A stretch of DNA of 64,000 nt from Hawksworthiomyces lignivorus. Taxonomy: Eukaryota; Ascomycota; Sordariomycetes; Ophiostomatales; Ophiostomataceae. Position 1 is the first letter of the stretch; each line of letters begins with the position of its first letter. The position numbers were made by a program, and so were the translations under genes. Shown here piece after piece: positions 1-11,594 of the stretch. Under the pieces are notes generated by a model. It searched no databases. It was not told the DNA's origin and saw nothing but the letters and a program-made list of their open reading frames with translations. Where the stretch lies: positions 1 through 64,000 of the forward strand of contig NTMA01000112.1 of assembly GCA_002917075.1 (NCBI GenBank). The letters run 5' to 3'.

Positions 1-76
1 CCTAACCCTAACCCTAACCCTAACCCTAACTAACCCTAACCTAACCCTAACCCTAACCCTAACCCTAACCCTAACT
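1..76. repeat. telomeric CCCTAA repeat array
   Basis: The window opens with about twelve head-to-tail CCCTAA units (TTAGGG read inward on the other strand), with two shortened units (CTAACTAACC and CTAACCTAACC). This is the canonical telomere of filamentous ascomycetes and shows that base 1 lies at or very near a left chromosome end. The array ends at the sequence CTAACTAATAAG. Confidence 0.97.
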
Positions 77-2485
77 AATAAGTAACGTCCGGTTCGAACA
101 TATTAATATTCTCGTCATTGTCTACGAAGAAAAGAATACTATTATCATGATTATTATCGACAACATTGTACATAATAACAAAATCAACCTAATTGTTATT
201 TGAAAACGTTATTATAGACGAAACGACCCATACGAATAAATGAAACCACCCACTTTCGTTTTAGACCAGGTTTTGTACGTTTCCGACTCGATAAACCAAG
301 ACATTTTGTTCTTGAACGGTTCGATTTCGCTGTACCTGTCTACGTTTATATGTTCTTCTTTTCTTTCGATCCACGACCTGTCGTTGTTCTTTGGTTGTGT
401 AATAAGGCCGTCGGTCACGTGTCATGTTAAAAAGAAGCAAAGAGAATCAATGTATGGGAATATTTAATTATATTTTATTAGTAAAGAATGACTCAAAGAA
501 CAGAAATATAACGTTGATTGTTAAAGTATTCCATTGGTTCAAAAAGAAGAAGTAAATAAACATATTGCCCAAAAAGACTGAAGAAACATCCATACTTATG
601 ACAACAGTCACCCACCTATCCTTATTCTAACGTTCCTGTATTCACCTTAAGGACCCATTTTTATATCTGATTCAACCAATCCAATTTCGGTCGTCCTGTC
701 ACTTCCCCACTTTTCAACCAACTTCAACTAATCCAATTTCGGTCGCCCTGTTCGCTCACCTTGAACATTACCAATCTTTCATGTTGAAATTTGTTTTTCT
801 TTTTTCACAAACCACAAAGACAAAAAATAGAGAAGAAAAATATATTTTCATATTTGCAAAATTTTTCTGGATTTAATGATGTAAAAAAAAGGTGGGAGGG
901 GGACGGCCATATTTATACTTTTTCTCCTAGGAGAGTCTAACTAGGTTGTAGTAAATCTTCCGACTTACTTTAAGTCGTTTTCTTTTTGTTTTTATATCCG
1001 AAAACGTCTGATTGTAAAATAGTATATACTTACTATTTATATTATTTTCTATGATCACGGTCACAAAAACGAAAACGTATACTTTTGTATAATTATAGTC
1101 ATAGATGTACATATAGTCGACATATATGTTTTTTCCGATCACGGTTATAGAAACCAATATAATGATACAAATAACCGAACAAACTTTCTCTCATTCGACA
1201 ACAATTGTAAATGAGTATAGTTCTAGACATGATTATAGATTTTCTTTTATGATCACGGTTATAAAGACCGACCGATTGTATTTTGACTTTCTAAATTGTC
1301 AGTTGTTACAAAGTTACAAGAAACAATATATAGAGTGATCAAGTCTAAGTTAATGTTCTGAGTAAGAACTGTGTAGTGTATCAATGTATGTAATTAGGAC
1401 ACTGAATGGTAGAGAAGTGTTCTGTGTAAGTCTCAAGATTCAGACAAACGGTAACGACTGAATCGTTACCGTAAACTATCTAAGTTATCTAGGTAAGGAG
1501 TGTGCTATTATATAGATACACAACTTCATTCGTACTTTATATTAAACTTCATCTCTCGTATGAAGTTCATTCCAACATTATACCAAATTTCATCTTTCGT
1601 ATGAAGTTTGGTTATATAATCCTCTTGGTACAATATTTCGACTAGTATCTAATTCCGCGTGGTATACTTGTTTATTCTAGTATATTATTGGTGCTAGCCC
1701 CTCACGGTGCTATTCCTTCTAATATACTAGTACAGTCATTTTGTCACACTTTATCGTCTTTCTCTTAAGGTCTCAATTTAGGTCCTTACGTCCTATTTCG
1801 TAACACTTACCCCTAAAATGAACTTTACCAGAGTCGGGAGAGTCGTTCGACAAGTCGGAGTGAGGTCCGAAAACGAACTCTACAAGAGACAGAAATGAAT
1901 CATACAATTTTAGTATGGAGCATTTGTGTTGAAAATAAATGAACCTTATATAGGGTTCAATATGTATATTTTACTAGAAGAGAGAGAGAGACTTGATTAC
2001 TTTCTACATCGTTGATTGTAGTTTTGTAATATTATATAGAATATTTTCTATCATTTAGTGTCCTCATTGTATATATCGATATACTACGTAGTTTTTATTT
2101 AGAACATTAATATATAGACTTGATTACTTTATACATCGTTTATTGTAACGGTGTAATATTGGGTTGTTTTTGACCGCGAAATTAATAAACAAAAACCGAC
2201 GACGATATTACAAACTTTGAAGTAATATAATAATACAACAAATAGAAGAATTGAATTAAATTGATTTGGATATTGTTCTCGTGGTTGTATAGATATATAG
2301 GATGTGTTTAAATTGTATTTTACTGTGTTTTGGAAGTGACGTTGTAGGCGGGATTTCCGTGATGGCCTACTTTGTGTTGAGAGAGAGAGTATATTAGAGC
2401 GAGTACTCCGGAGGTAGCTCATTAATGCCTGTTGAGGAGGTTACCACGACATCAACAGTAATAACCACGTACTTACCGCACACTG
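77..2485. repeat. AT-rich subtelomeric region with degenerate short repeats
   Basis: No convincing gene. Several diverged direct repeats are visible: a 31-bp unit at 671-701 and 723-753 (52-bp period); the core GATCACGGT at 1053, 1137 and 1251; two hairpin-like units built on ATGAAGTT/AACTTCAT at about 1545-1571 and 1586-1610; and a 45-bp unit at 1989-2035 and 2116-2160 (127-bp period). An AG run lies at 1980-1990. The segment 1639-1808 is inverted relative to about 11137-11322. The composition and stop density fit a RIP-mutated subtelomere. Confidence 0.75.
1639..1808 (-). repeat. subtelomeric inverted copy of the 11.1-kb DUF3505 3' flank
   Basis: Read on the minus strand, this segment matches about 11137-11322 over roughly 170 bp with scattered differences (my estimate is over 80 percent identity). 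Shared blocks include ATACTAGTACAGTC, CACACTTTA and CTCTTAAGGTCTCAATTTAGG as seen on the plus strand. The match begins within the last codons of the DUF3505-type gene and runs into its downstream flank, so this is probably the surviving 3' end of a second, decayed, inverted copy. Confidence 0.75.
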
Positions 2486-3677
2486 TTAGCGTTGGCTATC
2501 GTCGAGGCTATGTCGGTCTATCCTCTCACACGAACTTACCTCGATGTTCTGGCGCTCTCTGCTAGAAAACCCTATGATAACCTCTAACGCGTACTGTCGG
2601 GAAATACTCGTTGTTTTAAACGTTGGCAATAACCAAGGGATTAGCTGACCGTTCCACATGGTGCTATCCAGTTGATATTGACCATCACGGATTTCCGTGG
2701 GCGAGATGAGTAGATCTTCTGCCATGGAATATATCCTAATATACGACGATACTGCTCTCTTTAACGTTCCCGTTTGTACAGTTGTTAAAGCGTCGAGCCC
2801 GATGCGGAGACTCCGAAGTCTGACGGTGTCTATCTGCTCCAGGAAGGATTCAGATAGGAACACGACGAGTGCAATGCTTAAAGGCTCTCCAGGTGTGAGG
2901 GCAGCAGGGCTTGGAATACTAAGCTCTACTTGTAGGGAAGGGCTGTATTTCGGTAGCCATGGTGGCTCGTACGGGATTCTCTTCTTCGGATCTAGACATT
3001 CGGCTGCGAGCATAGCAGTAGCACTTGTCCTCGTTGGCAGTAGCGATGTGAGCGGGTATGCTGAACTGTGCGGCCGGAAGTTGACTTCCTTCTCCCTCTT
3101 AAGCTTCGACCGAAGCAGTCCGGCACGGTTAATCTCGGCCCGGACAAAGTAGGTCGCTCTCGCTCTAAGTTGCGGAAAATTGATATTCAACGTCGGTGGG
3201 GGATCCGATGGCGAGCACACGGGACCTGGAAAAGAAACGCCAAAGGGAACGATGTGCCGTCCTTTGGGAACAGTCCAGGAGCCCTTTTTGCTTGCGTGAG
3301 AAGGAAATATTGACCTGAACACTTTGAAGATCTCCAAAGTGCTGTTAGAAACGAAGCCATCCTGTCCCATTCCCAGTGTTAGACCGTAACATACCGTGGT
3401 CGTGGTTGCGGCTCGCGGTTCAACAAAATTTGATGCGGACGCCTCAGCATAAGCCGGCGTAAAAGAAAGAGATAACTTTCCTGGATAAAAGGCTTGTTAG
3501 TAATATGGGTCACTCTTTTGTTATGGCAGATGGATACATACCATAAAGGGAAATAGTCAACGCAGTGATACCCGTAAGCTTTGACACAGCGACAACTACT
3601 GCCCCTTGAACTTCGTCTTCAGAAGAGAACCAATCTTTCCCCGCAGGCACGTTATGAATTTCAATATCAAACTTCAT
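2486..3677 (-). CDS. alpha-arrestin-like protein
   Basis: Two exons: ATG at 3677, intron 3481-3541 (61 bp, GTATGT...CAG), stop at 2486, giving about 376 residues. The N-terminal beta-sandwich (start MKFDIEIHN, then EVQGAVVVAVSKLTGITALTISLYG split by the intron) and a middle KGRHIVPFGVSFPGP segment are typical of fungal arrestin_N domains; residues from about 215 on (WLPKYSP...LTPGEPLSIALVVFL) resemble arrestin_C. Such proteins usually act as adaptors that bring membrane transporters to an Rsp5-type ubiquitin ligase, but I see no PPxY motif, so ligase binding is not supported here. It stands alone, telomere-proximal, 690 bp from the SET gene. Family confident, role inferred. Confidence 0.72.
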
Positions 3678-4370
3678 CGTATTTGCTGCAGTGAAATCGG
3701 TATTTATCGCCTAAGTGCTCTGGCGATTAAAATTGGAGCTCCTTTGCACCGCTCTGGAGTCGGTACGACGATCAATGCTATACGGGCGGTAGTAGAAACT
3801 CAGGAGCCTGAAACCTAGTAGGTGATAAAGCGGACTGAAGTTGAGTTTATATGGAATTACACTCGGTCGTTGGGGTGTGAGGGTGGGGCCAGGCATCTGT
3901 GTGCTGGTATCTTCCAACCATATGTACACCACTGACTGAGTTCGTCCCGGCGCATGATTGCGTTCTTCCTGTACTTCGTCCGGGCGTGCGTGATTCCTTA
4001 GCGTCAATTGTCGGAACTTATTGTTCCAATTGATTATCGGTCGCCCACTGAGCGCTCCTCTACTGTCTATACCCGATGTGCAGGGTCACTCTCGCACAGA
4101 CTGGGCTTAAGGTTCATCTTTACCACTTCAGCTGTTTTGTCCACGTGTTACTTGATCTTTTGTCTGTAAACTTCCGAGAAGCGGTCTTTCGTTCTTCAAC
4201 ATGGCGGTAATTACACTACCGGACGAGTATATAGACAGTTGGTCGCTGTGCGAGAAGACCATGTAAGAGATTGTACTCTTCAGAAGGAGCTTCGGAGCAG
4301 TGTATTTAAGTTGCTCCTATCAGAGCGCATTGCCTAAAGGTATGCACAAAAGAGCCAGGCGCACAGCCTT
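3678..4370. other. intergenic between arrestin-like and SET genes
   Basis: Upstream of the arrestin-like start and downstream of the SET gene stop. Short frames exist on both strands, but none shows a recognisable domain or splice-supported extension. I see no repeat. Confidence 0.5.
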
Positions 4371-6412
4371 TCACCTAATGTCTACGGTCTTGTACCTGCA
4401 GCAGCTCTCACCGCAGAGACACTGCTTGTCCAAACCGCGCCAGTAACTTCCTGAATAATCAACAGTAATTTCCCTGCCCGCCTCAATGCCCTTGCTCACC
4501 AAAATAGTCCGCTGGGTGCTCATCCACACAAAGTTCTCAAACTGTGCATTCGGCTTGCAGCTGTGGTTCACAAAGCGCGTGTAGTTCCCCTGACTTCCCT
4601 GCCAGATCTGAAAGTCTCGATCCGCAGCCGAGCACTCCATAACGTCGATGTCTTTCAAATCCTTGGTTATAAGCCCAACGAATTCTCCAATTATTGCTCC
4701 CCGCTCAAAAGGCACGAGGGCCTGGAGACCATTGTTTCGTCCATCAGAAGTCCTGAATATCTGCACCGGACAGGGTGCCCGCGGTCCACCAAACAGGGAG
4801 GGAAAACAATAGCAGGCGTTGACCCTCGGATCATCAGACTGGCCCTGCCCACAACTATGGCAGGTATCGGCAGTTCTATGACAAGCGGTTATACTGAGCG
4901 GTAGGATCCAACGTGGGTCGTCGCCTCCCCAAGCGTTCACGTCAACGAGCGACTCTTCAAGGTGCTCGAAGCTGAAATGCTGGTCATGCTCGAGATATGT
5001 AGAGCGGAGAGGCATAGGATCGGACCCGTCTAGGAAAACGACCCAGTCGTGGGGGTGGCCCGTGAAGCGCCGCTGGGACGGCTCCCCAACGATGGCGAGC
5101 AACTGGCGCCAGTTGGGATGCAGGGTGTCTGCCGCAACCTCGATCCTTGTGCGCAGCCTCCGGAGACACAGCAAGCTTTCCGGGTTGAGGCCAACGCGGT
5201 ACTTGCAGAAGCGGTAGAGGCCCATGCCAGCGAAGACGAGCGCAGCCCATCCGCATGCATCCTTGACTTCTTTGTACCCGCGCCAGATCGCCATCTTGTT
5301 CCGCATGTCCTTTTCGCTCCAGCCAAAGTCGTTGCATGCCTCCATCAAGGCCGCTTTTCGGCGCTTGGTTGCGGACATAGCCGGGCATGCAACGGCGAGG
5401 AAGTCGACGTACGACTCAAAATGCTCAATCCAACGGGCCTGTACAATTACCTCGATAGACCGGCAGGTGCGACTTGCCTGTGTTACTTTCAGGCAGAAGG
5501 CGTTGCTGTGATTAAATGATCCATCGACCTCTCCAGGGCCGGCCATGACAATTCCAACTGGCAAATTGGGAGCCGACACGGTCCCTAAGTTCGATTCTTG
5601 GTGAGGTATGGCTCCGGCGGTACTTATGGCAGCAGTTGCGGCGGCAGTAGTTGTGTGCCACTGTTCCAGTACACTCTGGGGATCTAGATGGATGCCCCCG
5701 TGGATATGCTCCCAGATACCGACAACGAACCTGGTCAGCGAGGTCTTCTGAGGAGAAAAGACAATTTCATTTTGGACCTTTAATCTCTTGGGGAAATTGT
5801 GGTCGGAGATCCGCATTTGTCGTTGGCTACCCAAGTCCTCGGTGGCAATATAGTCGGACCGAGCAGGTCGGAGGGCGCTAATGGCTTTTCGGTGGCTGCT
5901 GCACCCGGAGGTGGCCACCGGCGATTTCGATCGTCGAAATGACCTCCGTCGGTCCGACGCGGCTGGCGAAGCTGCATCTGAGGAGAAGTGTGGCGATTGC
6001 ATCTCCGCGGTAGCTTTACGGGCATCTACTGACGCAGCCGACGCGCGGCACCTTGACGGTTCAGGCGTGAAAATTCCGGACAAATCTAGTAGACTCTGTT
6101 GAAGGTATTACAAATCCAATTCTGACAACAATGGGCCGTCGGTGACACAACATTGGAAGGATGTTCCAAGTACCAACTCACCGATACAACAAGCTCATGC
6201 GTTGAAGGTGACTGGCTCTTAGCCGGTGTAGCAAGGTCGCCACGTTCGCTCTTGTTTTCGCAATATCCATCCTCTATGAACGCCTCGAATCGCAGGAGGG
6301 GATATCTAAGGCGGTTGATGGACGGGTGCTGCAGCAAGGTGTCGGTGAGATGGTCTAGGATGCCACGACTGAGGCTCTGACGGAGAGACTCTAATTGTTC
6401 GAGAGATAGCAT
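4371..6412 (-). CDS. SET-domain protein (putative lysine methyltransferase)
   Basis: Two exons: ATG at 6412, intron 6096-6151 (56 bp, GTTGTG...CAACAG, phase 0), stop at 4371; about 661 residues. The C-terminal third holds a SET domain: RFVNHSCKPN (from about residue 593, with the NHSC S-adenosylmethionine/lysine-channel motif at about 597), ITVDYSG, and a cysteine-rich post-SET tail CLCGESCC. A cysteine cluster CHSCGQGQ...CYCFPSLFGG precedes the domain. The first 90 residues (ILDHLTDTLLQHPSINR) are helical, and residues 100-200 are serine/alanine-rich and probably disordered. The stretch upstream of 6096 stays open only with the intron removed, and the segment before 6083 has no ATG of its own, which decides the model. 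Members of this fungal group are mostly uncharacterised; histone or non-histone targets cannot be told from sequence. Confidence 0.8.
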
Positions 6413-7183
6413 CTTGCAGCTCAACGTAGCATGTTGCTGTGTGCTTCACTTGTGCGGGAAAAAGAGGAGAGGGGAGGCAACGACAGGACCGAAACCTCGA
6501 AGCGCGGTGGGGAACAGTTTTTCGGATCCAGAAAAAGTCCAGGGGCGTGTGACTTATTATTAATCGAACCTACGGTAGTAGGTGGAAAAGGGAAGAGTCG
6601 GCACTATCTGAGACGTACGAGTGTGGATCTTCTGCCTGGGCAGTAATTCCGAATAAGTGCCAAGACCTTTAGTGCCATCCAAGCCGTAGGCCATTACATA
6701 CTGTGGGCGTCACAAGCGTGGGACCTACCCGGTTATACGCGTGTACTCGTGCGAGTACTGCTGGAAACTACACGGGCAGAGCCCTTACGTCCCGACGAAG
6801 AGATATAACATGAGAGAAAAGGTTCGGGGTCAGGGGGTTAGTTCTTGGGTAACTGTGCACGAATTCTTCATATGGGCAGACGGTGGCCTCGGTCACCGTG
6901 TTGGGGAAGACAAATGCCGTCAAGACGCAATGCTGTACTTGGTAATGATGCATGTACTGTTGCTTTATCCTTCCGTAAATTTCCTTTTAGACCACCGTAT
7001 ATGTTATATCTACAGGATCGTGCAGATCCCTGGCCATGGCGCCCCCACTCCCTTTCACTACCAGTCTCCTACAGAGTACATAAAGATTGCCGAAGAAGCG
7101 AGACAGCGCTCAATCGCGTCTCATTAATACACCTTTAAAACGCCGACCATCTACATAATTTTAACCGAAAGCTTCCTTGTATA
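6413..7183. other. intergenic upstream of SET gene
   Basis: Promoter side of the SET gene. A 128-codon frame at 6741-7127 has no recognisable domain or supporting context and I do not call it. No repeats were noticed until the LTR at 7184. Confidence 0.45.
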
Positions 7184-7362
7184 TGTTGAGCAGTGCTTAT
7201 ATAATACCATGCCTGTAGGTTGATACCGTATGCCTATCACTTGAATACCGTGGTGATATACTGTATATAGCACTATATAGAGAGGGCTCCTCGCCCTGCC
7301 TCCCTCTAGGATATCTCTTTTGGCCTCTCCTAATCAATGGCTCTACTCAAACTGACTTGACA
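7184..7362 (+). mobile_element. solo LTR, 179 bp, with 5-bp target duplication
   Basis: Begins TGTTGAGCAGTGC and ends GACTTGACA (TG...CA boundaries of an LTR), flanked by the perfect 5-bp duplication GTATA (7179-7183 and 7363-7367). It is near-identical to 60600-60778 and close to 9729-9906; a shortened copy is at 24655. The 5-bp duplication and TG...CA ends indicate a Ty1/copia- or Ty3/gypsy-type retrotransposon; no internal region is attached. Its 3' edge lies 53 bp before the ATG of the anion exchanger gene. Confidence 0.88.
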
Positions 7363-7415
7363 GTATACTCTTTACTCCTATCTCTTCCCTATCACCCCGC
7401 CTCCGGCGAACTACC

Positions 7416-9660
7416 ATGAGCATGACTAGCATGACCATGCAAAGCACAAAGAGAGAAGAAAGCATCCGGTGCTCGTCTGCCGAGAATCGGAAGAAGGGCA
7501 CATCTAAATCCAGTGAGGGCGGAACAGAGAGTCCGGACCGCCCTCCCTACGGCGAGCGGACCGGGGAGTCCGACCGACTAGAGCCGTTGGAGCGACACGA
7601 GTCGAAAACATCGTACGGCTTCGAAGACGTCAAAGGTTGGCGCCGGTGGAGGGTTCTTCGGCCAGGACGTGGCATGTACCACGACATGAGAAGAAGGTTG
7701 CCATTTTATTGGAGTGACATATCCGATGCCTGGACATACCGTACCGTCGCTAGCATCATTCGCATGTACTTTGTCAAGTATGCCACGACTCCTTTGCGCT
7801 GATACCAACCGTCCCAGCATTTCTAGCCTTTGGCATCGCGCATATTAGACAGCGTGCTGACCACATGCGTAGTCTCTTACCGGCCATTGCCTACACAGTA
7901 GACATGCACCGCCGCACCGGAGAGTTCTTTGGTATTAATGAAGCACTCTTCGCGTCAGCTCTCGCAGCCATCATCTTCAGCTTGCTCGGCGCTCAGCCTC
8001 TCACCATCGTTGGTGTCACTGGCCTTATCTCACTCTTTAACTTTACTATCTACGATATTCTCAGTATCTACGACATTTCCATTTACCCCCAATTCATGGC
8101 TTGGACCGGAATATGGGCTGCAATCTTCCACTGGCTTGTTGCCATCTTCAACGCCTGCGACTACATGCGTTATGTCACTGACTTCTCGAGCGAGTCTTTT
8201 GGCATGTATGTCGGCATTATTTACATAAGTGAGTTGTTCCCAGTGTTTAACACCTAGTAATTTTCTCTACTAATTGCGCATAGTCAAGGGAGTAGAAGGG
8301 CTGGTCAATGAGTTCAAGGTCGCCGGTTCCGCGAGCGGATACTTGGCCTGCATAATCGCCATTCTTTACTTTGCGTCAGTCTACGCCCTTGAAAAGCTCG
8401 GATACGGCAAGATCTGGAAGGCGGGGTTCCGAGGAATCCTCGCCGACTACGCCTACGTTGTATATCTTCCTCCTTATCTCAGAGACCTCGCACCTTTTTC
8501 TTCTTTCTGACTGGCTACCAGTTTTGCACTCTTTTCTGGGTTGGCTTCTCGCATATACCAGGAACCATCAAGTCAGCCCAAGTTACCCGGATACCAATCA
8601 GCAAGGCCTTCGCGCCAACGCAACTGCGCGGCTGGCTGATTGATTTTTGGAATCTCGATGTGAAATGGGTTTTCATATCTATTCCATTCGGCTGCCTGAT
8701 TACGTTGCTCTTTTATTACGACCATGTCAGATACTGTTGGGCCTCCTCTCCCACTAATTCCTTCATTACTGACATGCAATTTACAGAATGTCAGCAGCAT
8801 CACGGCTCAGGCACGCCAGTTTCCGCTGAAAAAGCCCGGCGGTTTCCACTGGGACTTCTTCCTCCTCGGCTGCACCACGTTCATCGCCGCGATCCTAGGG
8901 CTTCCCATGCCCAACGGTCTCGTTCCCCAGGCACCTGTCCATACCGATTCGCTCACCGTTTACCAGACTAGACTACGTATTATCGCCACCGCTGAAGGAG
9001 AAGATACCGAGATCCGTCGTCCAGTGGTGACGGCCGAGGCAGTCGTTGAACAGCGCATCAGTCACTTTGTGATGGGATTGGCTTTTATTGGAACGATGAC
9101 TGGACCTCTCCTTGCGGTTCTGCGCACAATGCCCAACGCTGTCTTTTCCGGTGTGTTCTTTGTGGTTGGTGTATGTTACCTACCGCCCTCACTTCTTTTC
9201 TGTACGTACCCATTTACTGATTCTGTCGTAGTGGGGATCGATTGAGTCAAACGGCATCCTTCAGAAGTTCATCTTCCTCCAGGCAGAAGAGCGGTTCATC
9301 CAACGTGATGAACCCATGCTACAAATCCAGAAACGTAAGATCTGGCTGTACATTGGTATACAGTTTTTCGCCGTCGCAGCTTGTGTTGCCATCTCGCAGA
9401 CCCTTGCTGCCATAGGGTTCCCGGTATTGATCATGCTTCTCATACCGTCGAGAATCTTGGTCGTACCCCGGTGGTTCAAACTAAAAGAGCTACAGATCCT
9501 GGACGATTTCACTGCAACAAATAAGATGGTATTAGCTAGCTTGGGTGGAATGCCGGTACTTCCGGAACATTCGAAGGAAGAAGACTGGGGACAGGAGCGT
9601 AGGAGAAGTGAGAACCGATTCGGAGTCCAACGTCAACGGGCGGGAAGTCTCCATAGGTGA
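7416..9660 (+). CDS. BOR1-like HCO3-/borate transporter family protein
   Basis: Six exons: 7416-7777, 7873-8228, 8284-8459, 8522-8725, 8787-9170, 9232-9660, total 636 residues. All five introns have GT-AG ends, and removing them gives an uninterrupted anion-exchanger protein. The N-terminal 85 residues are charged and disordered. The membrane domain then starts with GRGMYHDMRRRLPFYWSD and continues through LLPAIAYTVDMHRRTGEFFG, AQPLTIVGVTGLISLFNFTIYD and WDFFLLGCTTFIAAILGLPMPNGLVPQAP (HCO3-transporter fold, about 12 helices), ending in a short polar tail. Fungal relatives export borate or other anions across the plasma membrane. The usual length is about 570-650, so it looks intact. It sits between two same-orientation solo LTRs, and its promoter overlaps the left one. 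Confidence 0.9.
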
Positions 9661-9728
9661 TCATTGTTAACTTATAGGGAGGATCCGTTAGTAGTGATGG
9701 CGAACACTACACCTAAAGAGAATGTAGC

Positions 9729-9906
9729 TGTTGAGCAGTACTTATATGATACCATACCTGTAGGTTGATACCGTATGCCTATCACTTGAATACCGTGGTG
9801 GTACACTGTATACAGTACTATAGAGAGAGGGCTCCTCGCCCTGCCTCCCTTTAAGATATCCTTTTGGCCTCTCTTAATCAATGGTTCTACTTAAACTGAC
9901 TTGACA
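9729..9906 (+). mobile_element. solo LTR, 178 bp, no matching target duplication
   Basis: Same family as 7184-7362 (TGTTGAGCAGTAC ... GACTTGACA), with some ten substitutions, several of them G-to-A or C-to-T. The flanks are GTAGC on the left and GATTG on the right, so no target duplication survives; this copy is older or was formed by recombination. It lies 68 bp after the stop of the anion exchanger gene. Confidence 0.85.
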
Positions 9907-10402
9907 GATTGGATTGACTAATGACTATATACGGTGAATTAGATGAAGAAGTACAAACAATAGTTAGAGGTAGATTTCTAACAAAGGTTATCTATAGATA
10001 GGATTATAAGATTGAACCTATAATAGAATAACCTATAATTCACGATCCGTGACTAAATTGGAGAACAGTAATCAATTTTTGGAGTCTGGGATCGAAAGAT
10101 TTCAACTTACCGATCCTACTGTACAAATACCCATCTGTATTGCGTCGCTTTCTTGTATTGCGACGCAACACAGGTCTTCTTGGTCTGTGCCATCCTTGTT
10201 AAATACAACCTTAAGCCTTGCTCTCACCTTTTTCTTCTCTTCATTCAAAGCGCGATACGGTCGCGTCAGAAAATGGGCCTCTAATGACCGTCGTAAGCGA
10301 ACGCGTTCATTTTTGAACGCGTAGAAACGTTCCTGTGTCGTCTCCCCCGTTATTGTTCATCGAACTACAGATCTTAAATTTTGACAAATTTTTGAAAAGA
10401 CG
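9907..10402. other. intergenic, moderately AT-rich
   Basis: No gene recognised. The segment around 9930-10050 is AT-rich (GATTATAAGATTG, AACCTATAATAG); the part from 10140 has normal composition and probably holds the promoter of the DUF3505-type gene. Confidence 0.4.
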
Positions 10403-11167
10403 ATGGCCGACATCGAGAAGCTCTTTAGCCAGTATCGGTTGCGTCACGATGCGAAAGCGGGTGTTTTTATTTGTTTTAACGATGATTGTCGTTTCGCTTT
10501 AACCAACAATCTCTCCCAGTTAGAGAGGCATCTTCGCGGAAAGTACAACGTCCCGGCCGAAGCGTGGGACGCAATTACTACTTACTTGCGCGCGCGTGGC
10601 AGTGTTCTGCGGGATCCTGGAGAGGCGTCCCTGCGTCGGGACGAATCTGCCTACGACCCTGACCTGTTTGTATTCGATGGATTTTCGTGTAAGTACTGCC
10701 ACTTTCGTACAATCAGCAAACAGACAATTTCTCGGTATGTGTCTGAGATACATAAGCGAACCAAGATCGATCTCCGCGTGAGCACAGAAGCCATGTACGA
10801 CCCCGTGTATCTCCAAGCCTGGACAAAAAGCCCGAAAGAAGGACGGTATTGGGTTGTCGAGCGACATGGCCGAACGATTCGGCTGATGGACGCCAAAGAA
10901 GCCTTCGCCCACTTACAAGACGTGTTGGAGCGCGAGTCTAGTCGAAATACAGCACAGATAAAACAGAGTGACGACGACGTGAGGACCAGCAATAGAACGC
11001 CTACATTTACCGATCGTCGGCCGTGGTTAGAACGGACCGACTGGGAAACGACATACCAAAACGTCCACAAGCCGCTGCTCCGGTCTCTTACGGCTATGTC
11101 CTCCTTTGTGCCGCTACCTCGTGGTCGTATTTTAGGCGAAACAGAAATGTTACGAAATAGGACGTAA
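10403..11167 (+). CDS. DUF3505-type zinc-finger protein (short, N-terminal type)
   Basis: A single-exon frame of 254 residues starting at GACGATGGCC. Two cysteine/histidine pairs stand out: VFICFNDDC followed by HLRGKYNVP (C24, C29, H43), and GFSCKYCHF followed by a helix ending SEIHKR (around residues 95-120). This CxxxxC...H / CxxC...H layout is what I know from DUF3505 (OrsD-like) proteins, which are common near fungal telomeres and sometimes precede RecQ-type helicase sequence. The C-terminal PWLERTDWETTY segment is also typical. Family members are often two to four times longer, so this may be a truncated but open copy. Its 3' end and flank recur inverted at 1639-1808. Function is unknown; nucleic-acid binding is an inference from the fingers. 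Confidence 0.68.
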   Translation: MADIEKLFSQYRLRHDAKAGVFICFNDDCRFALTNNLSQLERHLRGKYNVPAEAWDAITTYLRARGSVLRDPGEASLRRDESAYDPDLFVFDGFSCKYCHFRTISKQTISRYVSEIHKRTKIDLRVSTEAMYDPVYLQAWTKSPKEGRYWVVERHGRTIRLMDAKEAFAHLQDVLERESSRNTAQIKQSDDDVRTSNRTPTFTDRRPWLERTDWETTYQNVHKPLLRSLTAMSSFVPLPRGRILGETEMLRNRT

Positions 11168-11322
11168 GGACCTAAATTGAGACCTTAAGAGAAAGGCGGT
11201 AAAGTGTGACAGAACGACTGTACTAGTATATTAGAGGGGATAGTACCGTAAGGGGCTAGCACCAGTAATATACTAGAATAGGCAACTGTACCACATAGAT
11301 CTAGATACTAGTAGTTATTTGT
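11137..11322 (+). repeat. 3' flank of DUF3505-type gene, inverted partner of 1639-1808
   Basis: Includes the last ten codons and about 155 bp downstream of the DUF3505-type gene. The reverse complement matches the subtelomeric segment 1639-1808 over almost its whole length. The pair would allow inversion or exchange of the 9.5 kb between them. Confidence 0.75.
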
Positions 11323-11594
11323 TATATTTTTCTGGTAATGTACTTAAAAATTGTTATCGTCATATATGTCACAAATATTACGTTGTTCAAAACTCGTAAT
11401 TGGAACGGTTATTTATATATTTATATATATATTCGTTGTAGTTGATGTAAGTCCTTGAACTCCAATGTTCTACAAGGCCGCCATAACCAAGAGTCTGAGG
11501 ATATATAGCCTACGTGATGAAAAATTTGGATTCTCGGACATGGGATTTCTCTAAATGTCTTCCATTTCCTAAGAAACTTCATTTCCTTCAGATT
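11323..11594. other. AT-rich intergenic
   Basis: AT-rich (ATATATTTATATATATATTCG around 11410-11440) with no coding signal; it separates the subtelomeric repeat from the downstream cluster. Confidence 0.5.

Noticed and set aside
4984..5519. Long open frames on both strands inside the SET gene region
   Set aside because: They are shadows of the GC-rich SET coding sequence: no domains, and the SET frame is continuous and spliced sensibly.
6741..7127. 128-codon plus-strand frame upstream of the LTR
   Set aside because: No recognisable domain; overlapping frames on both strands suggest chance.
7184..9906. BOR1-like gene captured as cargo between two LTRs of one element
   Set aside because: The left LTR has its own perfect 5-bp duplication and the right one has none matching it, so these are independent solo LTRs. 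The gene also has five introns, unlike a retro-transcribed cargo.
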